Of a DNA stretch of 64,000 nt, positions 1 to 12,500 are shown one piece after another. Source of the stretch: Pithys albifrons albifrons (Eukaryota > Chordata > Aves > Passeriformes > Thamnophilidae); the NCBI RefSeq assembly GCF_047495875.1, contig NC_092458.1, positions 3,803,939 through 3,867,938 on the forward strand. The letters run 5' to 3'. Every line of letters begins with the position of its first letter. Within the stretch, counting starts at the first letter, position 1. Made by a program: the position numbers and the translations under genes. The notes beneath the pieces are model-generated. The model saw nothing but the letters and a program-made list of their open reading frames with translations, was not told the DNA's origin and ran no database searches.

Positions 1-990
1 GAGTGAGATTATAAAAACCTGCTGATTTGAGAGAATATAAGATTCTGAGAGAGCTGAATTGTTCACGTTGTATTGACAAACTAACATAGTGGGGATAGAA
101 ACCAACTGACTCCAGAAATCATGTCTTAGATATAAATTGTGAAAAAGATATTCTGCTAATTAGCACCAGGTATGAATTTCTTGGAAAATCTGGGGCATTG
201 ATGGATACTGAGGTCTTTTACAGGATTAATTTAATCCATGGTGGTGTTGAGTGTTTTTTTTTTGTGTCCTATGATTTGCAAGATATCTGTCTGTGTCTGG
301 CAGAAATGAGTCTGTGAAAGACCTGCACTGCTCTTGAAAAGAAAACAGAATGAGTTAACCTAGAGCTTCTATGAACCTACACAGTGTCCTAGGGCAAAGC
401 TCATTATATCCTTTCTTTACACTAATATTTACTATATTACACTGAAAATACTTTCTCAACACATTTCATGACCATTTATTTTAACAAACACAATGAGTAA
501 ACTCTTCAAAGCATGGCACCTGATTAAATTTTATTGATTATTATTTTTTTTAAATTCTATTTGAAGAGCTTGCATGGCTATCAGCACCCAATGGTGGTAA
601 CAATGCTCAATGTATTACTTGACAGTGAAATACAGCAAGTAACATCCTGACTTAAAACTGATTTTCTCAATCCCAACAGACACATCCACCAGAAAAAAAC
701 AACATCCAAACTCCAAATAAATAAACAAACAAACAAAGCCCTAAATGTCATGTTTAGGTCTAACCAGTAATAACCACTGGTATATTCCATTTATGAACAG
801 CAGCCAGAGCTTAGAAAAAAGCCAAATAATTATTATGACCTGGGAATTTCAAGTCTCATTATTTATCCCAGTTTTATGGTGTGAATTTCTTCTCACTGAC
901 AGCATTAGACTGAGAGAGTGCTTTTGTGAAAAATAAAAATGAAAATAGAATCTAAATAAAATAAGGCCTTTAAAAGGGCACCAAGACATG

Positions 991-1068
991 AAAAAACAAA
1001 CAAACAAAAAAAAAAAAACACCAAAAAAACCAACCCAAAACCCAAAACAAAACAAAAGCAACCAAAAC
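991..1068. repeat. A-rich low-complexity tract with C interruptions
   Basis: Runs of A broken by single or paired C residues (CAAA, CCAAAA units). Similar tracts recur at 17.9, 42.6, 44.3 and 58.5 kb, and as T/G-rich complements at 10.9 and 30.1 kb. It is not the tail of a recognisable element here. Confidence 0.8.
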
Positions 1069-4000
1069 CTTAAGTGTTAGAAACAGACATATATTTGTGC
1101 TCCTAAACTTCAATTCCACTGAAATGTCAGGCAAAGATTTATTCGTAGGATGATTCTTTCAATTTTATCGCAAAATTCAGTATTGGGAACCAAATTTCTG
1201 AAGAGTCAGCAGTTCTCAGTTGCCAAAAGCAGTTTCATTATTAAGATTTTAACTTCAGATCTACCTGCTTGTGATAGCTTTAATTTGAAGGAAATAATGT
1301 AGTATCTTGAAATTAGCTGTACTATTCAAACCTGTAGCTATTGGAGTGGACACTTTCATTATTTAAATTCTATTCTTTATTTTTTTAGAAGTCATAATTT
1401 AAACCGAAATTTCTGAAGTCAGTGCAATACCTACCACTGCATTTTGAAACTTTCTTCAAATTTTTTTGAAAAAGCACATCTTTTCATTATGCTGGCAGTA
1501 CACAAATGTAACTTTTCACTTACATAATCTTGTTTTCTCACCTACAGGCTTGCAGATAGACTTACCAGGTGGAGCAGATATAAGAGGGAGCAGTGGGATG
1601 AATTTAGGGCATTCACACCTAAACCTTATACAGTTCTGCTTTGTGGCAGGTTCTTTCCTTAGGGGCTGGTGTAAAAGGAATACCAGAAACTGAACCAGAT
1701 GATTTATGAATTCAGGATGCTATGGCTGTCAATGGCCTTAAACAGGACATTTTTACAGCACTAACAGTGCTGCAGGGACACAGATGATCTCATATCATCA
1801 CACATCTTGGAAGGACGTTTTCAGTTTGGCTGCAGGAACTAGAGAAATGCATAGGCATTGAACTCCTTGGAATGTATTGGGAGATAGTTTCCACAAATAA
1901 GTTTTGGGAAAACTGCCATCTTGTGCAATGTATGACAGAGTTCTCTAAAACAGAGCTCTGAATTTTGTTCTAGTGATTAGAATCTATATGTAATATCTCT
2001 AGGTTTCACAGCTACAGAATACATAGTCTTTAATGGGCATATTCCAAATTACTCCTGTACCAAATCCCATTATAGTCTGCCCTGCCAGAACTGCAGTGGT
2101 CCTACAATGGTCCAGCTATTAGTCATGGGGACATAGTGAGTCTTATTGCTTTCCAGCTACAGGATAAAAAAGATTGGAAACTGTCCCTTACACTTGATAT
2201 TTATCATTGTGTTCATGTAGACCTAAACTGCTATATGGTCCTTCTTACTGAGTAGATTGGACTTCCCAAGAGCATGATTATGTCCTCTCTCAAGATACTG
2301 ACTTCTTCTCTAAAGTAATGAACAGAATTTTTGTATGACTCTGTTCCTGTACCGTGCTGCACTACAGATGGAAATACAATGAATATTGAGAGCATCCTGG
2401 TTACTTGCATTCTTTACTTGCTTGAGAAATCTATAAAATTTACAAGGCATGCACAAAAGCTTAAAAGTATGAATTTAAGTGAAGAAATTATTTCATTTTC
2501 CAGTCTTAATGTTGTTTTAACATATTTAGGGGGGTTGAAGTTGATTTCCAAGTTTACAGTTTGCTGTTAAAAAAAAAAGTGCTTGGAACAGCACACGCTT
2601 TGTCTTCCACACGGTCAATCTTAACAGTGCAGAGCATTCCATGTTTCACACACTACATAAAAGATATATCATAGCCATTAACCTTCCCCTTAGCTGCTGA
2701 GAAAGTAAAATAGGCCCATTCTTTACAGTAACAGTAATGTATCTGTTCAGATAAATATTCCTCTTGTTGCAATAAAGTGCAGAATTTTACAGCTGCATAC
2801 CATCTTTGCAAACTACAAAGTGGTAATTAAAATTGCATATGAACAGAATACTACTAGAAGATTTGAAGGCAAAATGGGAGCACAGACCTTTTCCTGAAAC
2901 TTTCCCCAGCAAAATCCGAAGTTCAACATCTAAATCGACTGTTTGCTTATGTGATTTTTTGAATCTACCAAAAAGACATCATGTTAAATGAATTTTTGGT
3001 AATTACTTTATGAAGGTTGTTAATTTGGTACAGTTAAGTATGTAACATTTATATGCATGGCACTTTTTTATTGCACATAAGCTCGTTACATCAGGAGTAC
3101 TGAAGGACTGGTATGACTACCAATTTAAAATTTAAGAAGCTATATTATAAATATATAAATAGATTTATACTTAACAATATTTATAATTTAATACATGGCA
3201 TTATGATTTCATAATTGAATTAGAATTCATAATTCTAGGTCTAGTGAGAGACTGAGATTCAGAAGCTTTAGCTTTGTCTCATTTACTGTCCAGCCTTTTG
3301 CAAATCACTAACAGTTTCTCTGTTTCCCACACCAACAAGATGTACTTTTGCATCTCCCAACCAAGAAGTAGATTTAAGATCAGATCAACACTCACTGTGT
3401 AGATCAGTTCATCACATTTATGTGCAAAGGTTAGTTAGTGACCTAAAACAATGAGATCCACAAATCTGTGGATTGCCTTTCACAACATTTATGCGTACAA
3501 GGTACGTTTAGCCATGACTGATTCCAGCTAAAGACCTATGATGCTGCTATGCCTGAGGATTTTCACTTTATATTATATTATTTATATTCACTTCTGAAAA
3601 AGCTCCATTCATGGATCTTATCATACAAACTTATAGCCACATCAATTTTTTTTTATTGGGTGTGGCATGAAAACAGAACTTGCACATTTTCCCTCATGCC
3701 TTGAAAAGCTTTCTTGATTTACATATTTTAAATGTTAAAAGACATTCTGTAAATGAAAATAAAGAACTTCAGAAATGTAGTACCATCAGAAGACATTCCA
3801 GTTTGTTTGTGAAACTGGGAAATAAATGTTCAAATATTGTTTTCAGATACTTTTCTATGCAGATATCCCTGTTAGTAAAATTTCAATCTCATGTATCAAA
3901 ATCCACACCAACCTTTAAGATTTTTCAAAACAATAATTCATCATAAATTTCATGATCAACAAAGCAAGAAAAAAGAGTCCTTTTTATGACTCTTTAGTTG

Positions 4001-4825
4001 CTTATCACATGGGACCAGACACTTCATGACACACAGAAACTCACAGCAACATATTATGCCTAAATATATCATGTATAGGACTAGAGCCGAACAGTCGAAC
4101 TATTTCTCTTCAAATGTACAAATATGAGATGCATAAAATAGAAGGCACAAGAACAAATGAATGAATGTTGTCAGTTTGACATATTCTTCGTCAAAGATTA
4201 AAAAATAACTTAAGTTTCTTCATATACCTGTCTGTTTCAGCAAAGTTGTGAAGTTTGAACTAATTGTGAAGGTATAATAATGTATTGGTCCTACTATTCA
4301 TTTATTTTACTTCTTCAGAACATTTAATTTTTATGCACGTTCTCACATAATCAGGCCTAAGTTGCAACAGATCCTTCAGATGTGAATTGTTAATAACTCA
4401 TTCAGTATCTACTGCACTGCAGTTATTGTAACTGCAGACTAGAAAGGGTCAAGATGAAAGGCTGATTATAAAAGGGAGACATCAGAACACCTCAGTAGTG
4501 AGACCAACAGCACTCAGCTTGTTAGCAGAGGCACAACAAACAAAATACATCATTTCTTACCATAGATTTTGTTTATTAGAGCATGTTGGGCCCTATCAGT
4601 TCTTCATTTTTACACTTGTAATAATTCTACATGACTGTGTGCCTGTAAGAAAAGTTTTGAATACTCATCTCTGCTTGAATCACAGTCAGAACTGGATATT
4701 AATATCTTACAAGTATGCACAACAGTCTATAGCAATAATATCACTGATTGAAGTACAAGAATAAAGAAGAAAAATTAAAATCTTTTGCAAGAACTTTTTA
4801 CACATTGGTAAAAAGGAGTAGCTGT

Positions 4826-4915
4826 TATTAATAATATATTAATATTAAAGTTATATACTATATATAATATTACATATGTATATTGTTATATATTATTATT
4901 TCAATATTATTATAC
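4826..4915. repeat. AT-rich simple sequence (TATAT/TTAAT)
   Basis: About 90 bp composed almost entirely of A and T, with degenerate TATAT and AATATTA units. It is probably a decayed microsatellite. Confidence 0.75.
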
Positions 4916-6813
4916 ACTACTTCATTGAAGATCAATTGAGCTCAACTAGAAAGGAAAGAATCAATACAGAAGATTGTTAAGCAACTTCGTCAGTGAAATT
5001 GCTCTTTATATGCTGTTGCATTCTTGTGCAAGGAAAGTCTGATTAAATGTTACTCTCTCTCAGTTTAGATATTATACACAAGCACATACCTGACTGTTTT
5101 ACATTTGGATTAAAGGGTAGATCTAACTCAGTTCCTAAATTCCACTAATGTCTCCTTTTTGGCTTGTAAAAGGTCCCAATGTTGCAACTACTTAAGAAGA
5201 AAAATCCTGTTTCAAGATAGACTCAAAATTTCACACTTAGGGAAATATAAACTTGCATGAATGGGAACATTTTACACTGGTATTTTCATTTGTCAATTCC
5301 ATCACAAACTTTTATGAAATAAATGTACAAAACTAGTTCATAGAATCTGCGATAATATGGTAATTTACTATGTCCAATTTTTAAGATTTAATATATTAAT
5401 CATAGTTTATTTCACATCATTCTCAAGGCACAAAGAGAACTGAGGTAAGTCTTTTAAAAACAAAAAATCTGAGTCTTTAGTTTTATGAAGAAAATCTTGC
5501 ATCTAAATGATCCTTTTACTGACAGTGATTAGTTGTGCATGCTATCAGAAGGTAATTTAGGAAAAATAGAAAGAAGCTGCATTTATAAAGGTTTACATGA
5601 CTTTGTATTCTTAGTCACAACTTGTGGAAAAACGACAGAACTGTAAAGGATGGCTTTTAATATGAATGAAATATTTAGTCACAGTTTGTAGGCAGCACTC
5701 AGTCTTTTAGCAGCTTGGACCTTGGATGCTTAGTCATTTTCCTCATTTAAGCAGATACTTTTCTACATTTCAAAACGAAATAATAAAATAAATTTTTTTT
5801 AAAAAAGAAAATCACAATAAGCTCTGCAATTTCCTTTTATTCCTCCCACCATTACTTGGAAATATCCTAAATGCCCATTACATGCTGGTTTTGGAAGCAT
5901 TTCTAAGGCTGTACAACAGTAAGGAAGAATGGAGGTGAAAGAAATGGGCAGTGACTGAAAGCTGAACAGTTACCTACTAAAAGATCTGTTTCTGCAAATC
6001 TGTGGATGAAAAGCAAAGATTTCCATCCAACAGAATCCATGTTACATTTGCAGAAAAGAGAAATGCAAAATGTCAAATAGGTCAGCGGCTCCCACGGAAA
6101 TGTGAAGAAGCTTCACCCTTACTTGTACTGCTTTGTCAAGGTTTATGGAGTTCACATGAATATGGACTCCACTTTATGCTCTGTTTTAATCTCATTCAGG
6201 CAAAAAAATTAAATTTATATGAGAATTTTTAATCTTCTGATTAAAAAATACTCTTACACTGCTCATATTGTTACGTGTACTCTCTTATGGTTTATATACT
6301 TAAGTGGAATTGATCTTTCAAAAAATTTATGATTGTACAGGCCAATACAGAGATAATTAATTTTAGCAAATACTAAACATCAAAGCAAGGAATAAGATAG
6401 GAATATATCTTTCCACTGTGTAATATTTCTATCAGTGTTTATTTCTAAGTCACCATTTTTTTCATTCTGAATCATCCTAATGTTTATTGCCTATAACAAA
6501 AATCTGATTCTAGAAACAGTGTTCAGTAGTAATAGCTTTTTGCTTCAGTTTTTGCTGTTTCCTCCTCTTTTGCTTCTCTAGTTGTTGAAAACTGGTTTTG
6601 TTTGCCATTATAAAAATCTCTTAGCATAGCTATTAGTTTACTTTGCAGCAGAAAGTAAGTAAAATACAAGAAATAAAGAAAAATATAAGGAAAAATAAGA
6701 AAATAAGAGTTCTCTCTTTGAAGGAAAAGTAAACAACCTTTAGCCAAGATTGACTGTCAGTCTCGTGATTGTTAAGAATATAAACAAAAGATTAAAATAT
6801 CCGAGGTACATAC

Positions 6814-6957
6814 CATGATGCAAAGCTAAAGGAACAAGGGTAACTGGACCATCATGAAGTACAAGACAGAGGAGTATGTTGGAAATTATTTGTGATGCAG
6901 AGTCCTCACCATTCAAAAGGATCATGCAAATTTTTTCTTCAAAAAGAATTTCTAATT
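6814..6957 (-). other. Weak candidate exon (unidentified)
   Basis: On the minus strand a 144-bp open stretch is preceded by a pyrimidine tract ending in CTTTCTTCAG and followed by a G/GTATGT donor-like junction. The frame is open throughout, and with these junctions the exon would be symmetric (phase 1 at both ends). The peptide includes LLNGEDSASQIISNILLCLV. I do not recognise a family. Open frames of this size are common in AT-rich DNA and splice-like motifs occur by chance, so confidence is low. No neighbouring exon was found. Confidence 0.15.
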
Positions 6958-8523
6958 CTGAAGAAAGAATATGGTCTAAATAACATTTCTTCATGAAGGG
7001 TCACAAATAAGCATTCCAAAGATATTTAAGTTATGTGCGGAACAGCAGAGATTTTGCAACAAAAGAAAACAAGTATTTATGAAGAAATATGATTCTAGTT
7101 TTTAAATGAGAACTGAAGTACCTGCAGGGAAGGCTCAATTTCATTTATGATGCAGAAGAACTTTAATTTACATAATGCCAGGAGAAACCTGGACTTGAGG
7201 TCATACAGTCAAGAAAGGCAGATGCAGAATACTCCTCAAGGAGTAACTGGTTGAGCTGACATATTATCCACCAAAGGGACTGACAGCATTGCCACTGCAA
7301 AGCAAAAGTCTCATTTTGTAATTTTTAACAAACAATGCCATGTGCAATTCTCTCAGTATTGGGAATAAAGCACATACAGTATTGTTCCTAAGTAATTAGA
7401 ATTATTTCATTTCACTTCATTAGAACCATAAAATGGTATGTGGATAAGAACAACATTTGCAGAGACTGAAAACAAAAAAATCCACTAATTTGAATTTTAT
7501 CACTTTGGCAAACAGAAAATAGTTAAAGAAGCAAGGTTATACCTGATTTATGAATAATGGGAACATTTGCATTGTATTTATTGTTATTGTTTGCCTTTAT
7601 CACTTTTATTGTTGTGCTGCAGTATAGCCCTTTGAAGGTCTGCCAAACCACTGCGGCTTGCCCAAATATGGGGCTGAATTTTAATTAAGCATAGCAAAAT
7701 ACTCATTGAATTTGCTGAGCCTGATTAGGCCAGTCATCCTGATAGATGTGCAGAGGGCATTTTGTTTAGTTGTTTTAGTAACTGACAGAGACAATTAACA
7801 GATTTTTGTAACATAGTTAAATGTGAAAAATACAGACTGTCATCACTTCTTTTCAGTGACAGTCTTAGCTTTTTTCTGTATTCAACATGGCTAGAAAAGA
7901 TTTCTTGGAATACTGAATAATGAAGTGTTGAAGAGTAATTCAGTATTCATATTTGTGACAAGTAACTCACAAAGATACGCATTTGTTCAACTAAAGTATT
8001 CCCTTTAATATTATGGCCCAGTGAAGGGCCATGGTCTCTGCAGAGTAACATTTAATATGTATGACAGTGAATGACTTAAAACTGACTTTTTACTTTTTCA
8101 CAGAAGTGACACTGGGGCCATTCTCCAACTTATGCAGTTAGAACACCTTCCATATATATCATATATCTTCAGTTTTTTTCTGTGAAGCATAAATTCCAAT
8201 TGCAAAATCAAGTATTCTTCATCTCTTTTCTCTGTGACAGTGACAGCTTCATTTCTTTGGAATTTGTCCTAGTTCAGCAGGAGGGACCAGCTGACCTTGT
8301 GTGGGGGTGATCAAAGCTGTGTATTCTACCCCCTCTATTCATTCCCCAAGGACAATGGGCCATTAGCAGCAGCTGCCCAGGGAGTCATTATCACCTTCAC
8401 ACTCAGCCTGGGGGGGCGGAGCTGCTAATGGGCCATCAACAGTTCAATACCCCCTGGCTCCAGAGTTAATCACCCATTGTGTGAGTCCCCGCCCAGGGGG
8501 AGGGACTGGGTGCTCCCCGAGGG

Positions 8524-8530
8524 TACATAA
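8524..8530 (+). promoter_or_regulatory. TATA-like box of LTR family A
   Basis: TACATAA lies just downstream of a GC-rich stretch in the LTR, the expected U3 promoter position. Activity is not implied. Confidence 0.4.
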
Positions 8531-8811
8531 GTGGTGGGTAAGAAGACTTTGGTAACTTCTCATCGGATCCAGAGGATCAGCAGGACCTCGACAGGAGGAG
8601 ATCACTGCTCTTGCCCAGACCACAGCCCTCACCTGCACCAACAGGTCTTTCTTTTCCTTTTGCTCTGGACTTGGGGGAACCACAGGGGTCTCAGCACAAG
8701 GGCAAACAAACCCCCTTGGGTTTGTGCCCCAGGACACTGGGTTATACTGCTGGGTTTTTGTGAGTTGAAAGCAATTTCCCTTTTGTGTCAGAGTTTTTAT
8801 TGTAATATTAT

Positions 8812-8818
8812 AATTAAA
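8812..8818 (+). terminator. Poly(A)-signal-like AATTAAA of LTR family A
   Basis: An AATTAAA hexamer variant sits in an AT-rich stretch in the 3' part of the LTR, in the usual R-region position. Confidence 0.4.
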
Positions 8819-9249
8819 TTTTAGCTCTGACTTATAATCTCTCTCTCATGGTGAGTTCATTTCTGCTGCTGGTTCGCCTTTAAACCAGCACAGAAGTCTA
8901 ACAGGTGGATTTTGACTTAGTAGCAATGTCCTTAGGACATTCCTAAACATTCCTTAGTGCTTAGGAAAGCTGATTTTGTTATTTTCTCTTACCTATTAAC
9001 ACAGTAAGATTAGGGGGGGGAAGCTTGTGATGCATTAACCAAAAAAAATCCCAAAACCATTTACTACCTGCACAGTCAACCAGCTTGTTATCCCTAGAAC
9101 ATTGTAAGAAAGGAATAATACTGGACAAAAAGGGCAAACGATATGTAGAAGGATGATATGTGGCAGCATTCTGAGTAAGGTGTTCTATCTCCTACCTCAG
9201 GTATGAAACATCAGGATACTGAAGTAACCAATCCTTTTGTATGTTGAAT

Positions 9250-9259
9250 AAGTTCAGTT
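9250..9259. repeat. Target-site duplication, left copy
   Basis: AAGTTCAGTT here matches AAGTTCAATT at 9577-9586 with one mismatch, bounding the SINE between them. Confidence 0.85.
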
Positions 9260-9576
9260 GTATGTATGTATGGCCAAACTTCACGAACGCAGATTTGGGC
9301 AGGGCTGTCCCCACGTGGGTGGGCCCTTCCAGCCTGCGCAGTGGATTTCAGGTGAGGCTCAGCGTGCGCAGAACTGGCCCCACCGTTTCAGTCCTGAGGT
9401 TCATCTGCCACAGCCGAGTGAGCTTGGACAGTGCCAGTGAAGTCCTCAGGACTAGAACCTACAGCACCCGGCATTTCCCAGGAGGTCTCCCATCCAAGTA
9501 CTACTCCGGGGCTGACCCTGCTGAGCTTCCGAGATCTGACGGGATTGGATGGCAGGGAGGCATTTAACTGCCCTAC
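9260..9576 (-). mobile_element. 5S rRNA-headed SINE with (ATAC)n tail
   Basis: Read on the minus strand, the first ~115 bp resemble vertebrate 5S rRNA, including the boxes around CAGATCTCGGAAGC and CTTGGATGGGAGACC. A roughly 180-bp body follows that is shared with five other copies in the window. The element ends GAAGTTTGGCCATAC with about three ATAC units. A 10-bp target-site duplication flanks it. Box C of the 5S internal promoter is present at about 9479-9498. The structure is that of a SINE3-type element. The short microsatellite tail, without poly(A), suggests mobilisation by an RTE-type LINE, which is an inference. Confidence 0.9.
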
Positions 9577-9586
9577 AAGTTCAATT
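9577..9586. repeat. Target-site duplication, right copy
   Basis: AAGTTCAATT pairs with 9250-9259. Confidence 0.85.
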
Positions 9587-12500
9587 ACATTCTTTGAAAT
9601 TAGTTTCACTCTTGGTGTCATGAAAGGATATGAAAAGTGCAACAAAATAAACAGAACTTGCATTCGCTTCAAGTTGCTTAGCAGCAGGTTAGTAAGTAAA
9701 CAAATTTTTAACTGTAAAAATTTCTTATTTAGTGAGTAAACTTCATTGATCAAAAAAATCCCAGAGTAAAAAAGAGCGACTTGCAGCAGAAACAAGAATA
9801 GTAAATAACTTACCACAAACCACAACACTTGAAAACTGCATTACAAACTGAAGAAGAGTCTTCCCTCTAACTGAAAAGATGTGAAAAACAGAAATAGGGA
9901 ATATGTACAGTTAAAAGAAGGACAGCAAATTTGTGATTTAGTGTTCTTGAGTCCAACTAACAGTTTGTCTATACACACAGAAGTGGAAAAGGTGGTGCTA
10001 GTGTTTGATTTTACTGTTCAAAAGAAATTTTCTTAGGTTTTGGTGTGCTAATTCTAGGCTGATAGTAGCAAAAAATACAGAAGTACTTGGCATAAAGATT
10101 CTGTTTCAGTCCATAGGCAAAATCTGAGAAAACAGAATAATTCAAAATAGAGTTTTTCAAAAATATTATTACACCCTTTCCCCAGCCTCTTGTAATTAAT
10201 TGTCTGTTATTAATCAAGTTAAGAAGAAAAAACCCTATGTTTTTCTTACTATTTTCTTATTAATTGAGATATTTGTATGTTGAAGCAAAGGATTTTCTTT
10301 TAATAATCTTATCCAAATTGGATAAAAACAAAATCAGAAAACAAACAAATTAAAAAAAAAAAAGTCCTTTTACTGATTACTTGATTGAATGATAGGTTAT
10401 ACTGCACAGGATCATATGCAGTATACAGAAAATCTCCAGATATATTAGCTGAAAAAAATTTTGTTTGGCATAGAAGCATTTAAACTTATTTTCTGCAATT
10501 TTACAGGCACATAAACGGGGCAAAGAACACTTACATACACTGTTATTACCGTGGTCACTGCTGCTATTCATGGGGTCTTCACATTGTCACTTTTAAAGGG
10601 TCAGGCATATTCCCAAGGTGTGTCTTACTAAGGGTGAAGTGTTTATTTTTCAAGGGACTGATCAAATGTAGACAATAATTAGCATATTCAAAACTCTGAC
10701 TTTACTAAGCTGTTTACAAGAATTTCCCTTCCAGAGCTGTATCTTTGTTATGCAAATCGTTTCCTGAGTCACTGCCTACCTTCACCGATTTCTATCCGAA
10801 ATTACAAAGCAAACCCCACCACTGTTATTTTTTAAAGAAAATATATAAGCATTATTGAGCTTAAGGCAGCTCATTATTTCATTTTTTTTCATCTTACATC
10901 TCTTTGCCCCAGAGATATTTTGTTTTTTTGTTTTGGGTTTTGGGTTTTTATATTTTTTTCTTTTGTTGTTGTTGTGGTTTTTCTTTTTTTTTTTAAATCT
11001 CCAAAATTAGGATAAATATTGCATTATATTGTTAAATAGGCAGATCAGGAACACATAATAAGTGGGGAAAAAAAAAAAGAAGAAAACATTTATCTCCTCT
11101 GGAGGCTTCAAGTATATAATAATAGTCTAACTTTGTGTTTGGGGTTTTTTGTTGTTTGTTGGGGTTTTTTCCAAAATAATCTGAAAATTGGTAGCATTTT
11201 GGATCTGTATCTAGAAGAATATTTTTGGCATTAACACATTTAGGAAGCATTAATGAAAAATTAGTTTGATAAACATATAGATGGCTTTAATTTGATACAA
11301 TAATATTATCAAAAGGATTTATCTTCTGCTTTGTCACAAGAACAAATAAACTCTTTTTTCAAGAGTTGCAGATAAATAATTTTGTAGGTTCTATTTCAAC
11401 ATCAAAATACTGTCTTTTTTTTTTCCCAAAAGCAGCATTGTTTATGGCAAGTTTTGTACGATCTAGGCAACTATCAAGCTATTTGTTCTCAGTAATTGCC
11501 TGCCCACCATCATTATGATTTTGGCAGGCCCACAAGACAGATACCCTCCATCTGTTACTGTTTCACAGAAATGGTACCTTGAGGTTCTCTTGACCTATGA
11601 GCCCTCAGACTCCAGCAATTTAATGACAATTTTTTCTCAGCCATTTAGGTTGACAAAAGTGCTGCACGGAAAAGTCTCAGTTTCTACACTTTTTTCCATG
11701 CACAATTCTCCAATCCTGTTTTACTCAGGACTTAATTGTCAAGCTAAGACTTTCAGACTCACTGCTGTTGCAAGATTAATGAAAAGCCACAAGAAAAGAA
11801 GGTGCCAAAATTTTTTCCTAAAAAACCAATAAATTAATTCAAATGTTGTAAAGCCTGGGCCTCTCATGATTCAGGGCTGTGGTCTCTCTAATGAGAGAAC
11901 ATGGAAGTGCTGTGGTTGATAGACTGAGACTTAGGTCCCTCCTTTTCAGCCAGAGACTTGGAGACTGTCTTTGACAAGGGAATAAATGCAGTTTAAAAAC
12001 CCATCCACTTGCTGCGACTATCTGAGGATTGAAAAATTAGAGAAACTAATACATAAAATTCTCTTAGCACAAACATGAAGAATTCACAAGTTCAATGGGA
12101 TGCTCCACTTCCTAATGTTTAACAAAGCATCAAAATTATTTTTATTCAAAAAATATTAACCAGTGATACATAAAGAGAGATTAAAGATGTGACACCAAAG
12201 AAAATGTGGTTTTATTGCTCTGACAATAAAATCCATAAGGCTTCTGCAAGCATGACACGTTTTCTGGTCATCATTTCTTTAGCAATTATCATAGAAAATC
12301 TCTTGATGAATACATATTGCATAAACCTTAGTTTCAGAGGAATCATCATGTCACAGGTTCAAGCAAGAAAATCTAAAAGCTGACACTTTGACTTGAGACA
12401 CCTCTATGTTAGATCTCTGCTTTGTTGGCAAAGGCTAATTGTTTAATTGGGGCATCATTTGTCAAAGATTATGTCCTGAGTTGTCTGGTTATCTAATGAA

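Larger units (their letters stand above)
1..8264. other. AT-rich unique non-coding sequence
   Basis: No gene, recognised repeat family or RNA gene could be supported here beyond the simple tracts listed separately and one weak candidate exon near 6.8-6.96 kb. Open frames are short, lie on both strands and are biased to AT-rich codons, as expected by chance in such DNA. It could be intergenic or part of a large intron; the sequence does not decide. Confidence 0.6.
8265..8892 (+). mobile_element. Solo LTR, family A (ERVL-like)
   Basis: The element is 628 bp, starts with TGTCCTAGTTCAGCAGG and ends with TTTAAACCAGCACA. The flanks GAATT (8260-8264) and GAAGT (8893-8897) look like a 5-bp target-site duplication with one mismatch. 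Inside are a TATA-like TACATAA near 8524 and a poly(A)-signal-like AATTAAA at 8812-8818, about 75 bp before the end, the usual order of U3, R and U5. No primer-binding site, internal region or second LTR follows, so this is a solo LTR left by recombination. A second copy lies inverted at 40764-41374. Assignment to class III (ERVL) rests on the 5-bp duplication and terminal motifs. Open frames on both strands inside it are not genes. Confidence 0.88.

Noticed and set aside
7560..7800. Possible conserved non-coding element
   Set aside because: The stretch looked less random than its flanks, but nothing in the sequence alone supports a function.
8444..8824. Overlapping 97-codon open frames on both strands
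   Set aside because: They lie inside solo LTR family A, and similar frames recur in its other copy at 40.8-41.1 kb.
9388..9828. 146-codon minus-strand open frame
   Set aside because: Its C-terminal half is the SINE at 9260-9576 and the rest is AT-rich flank, so it is a chance fusion.
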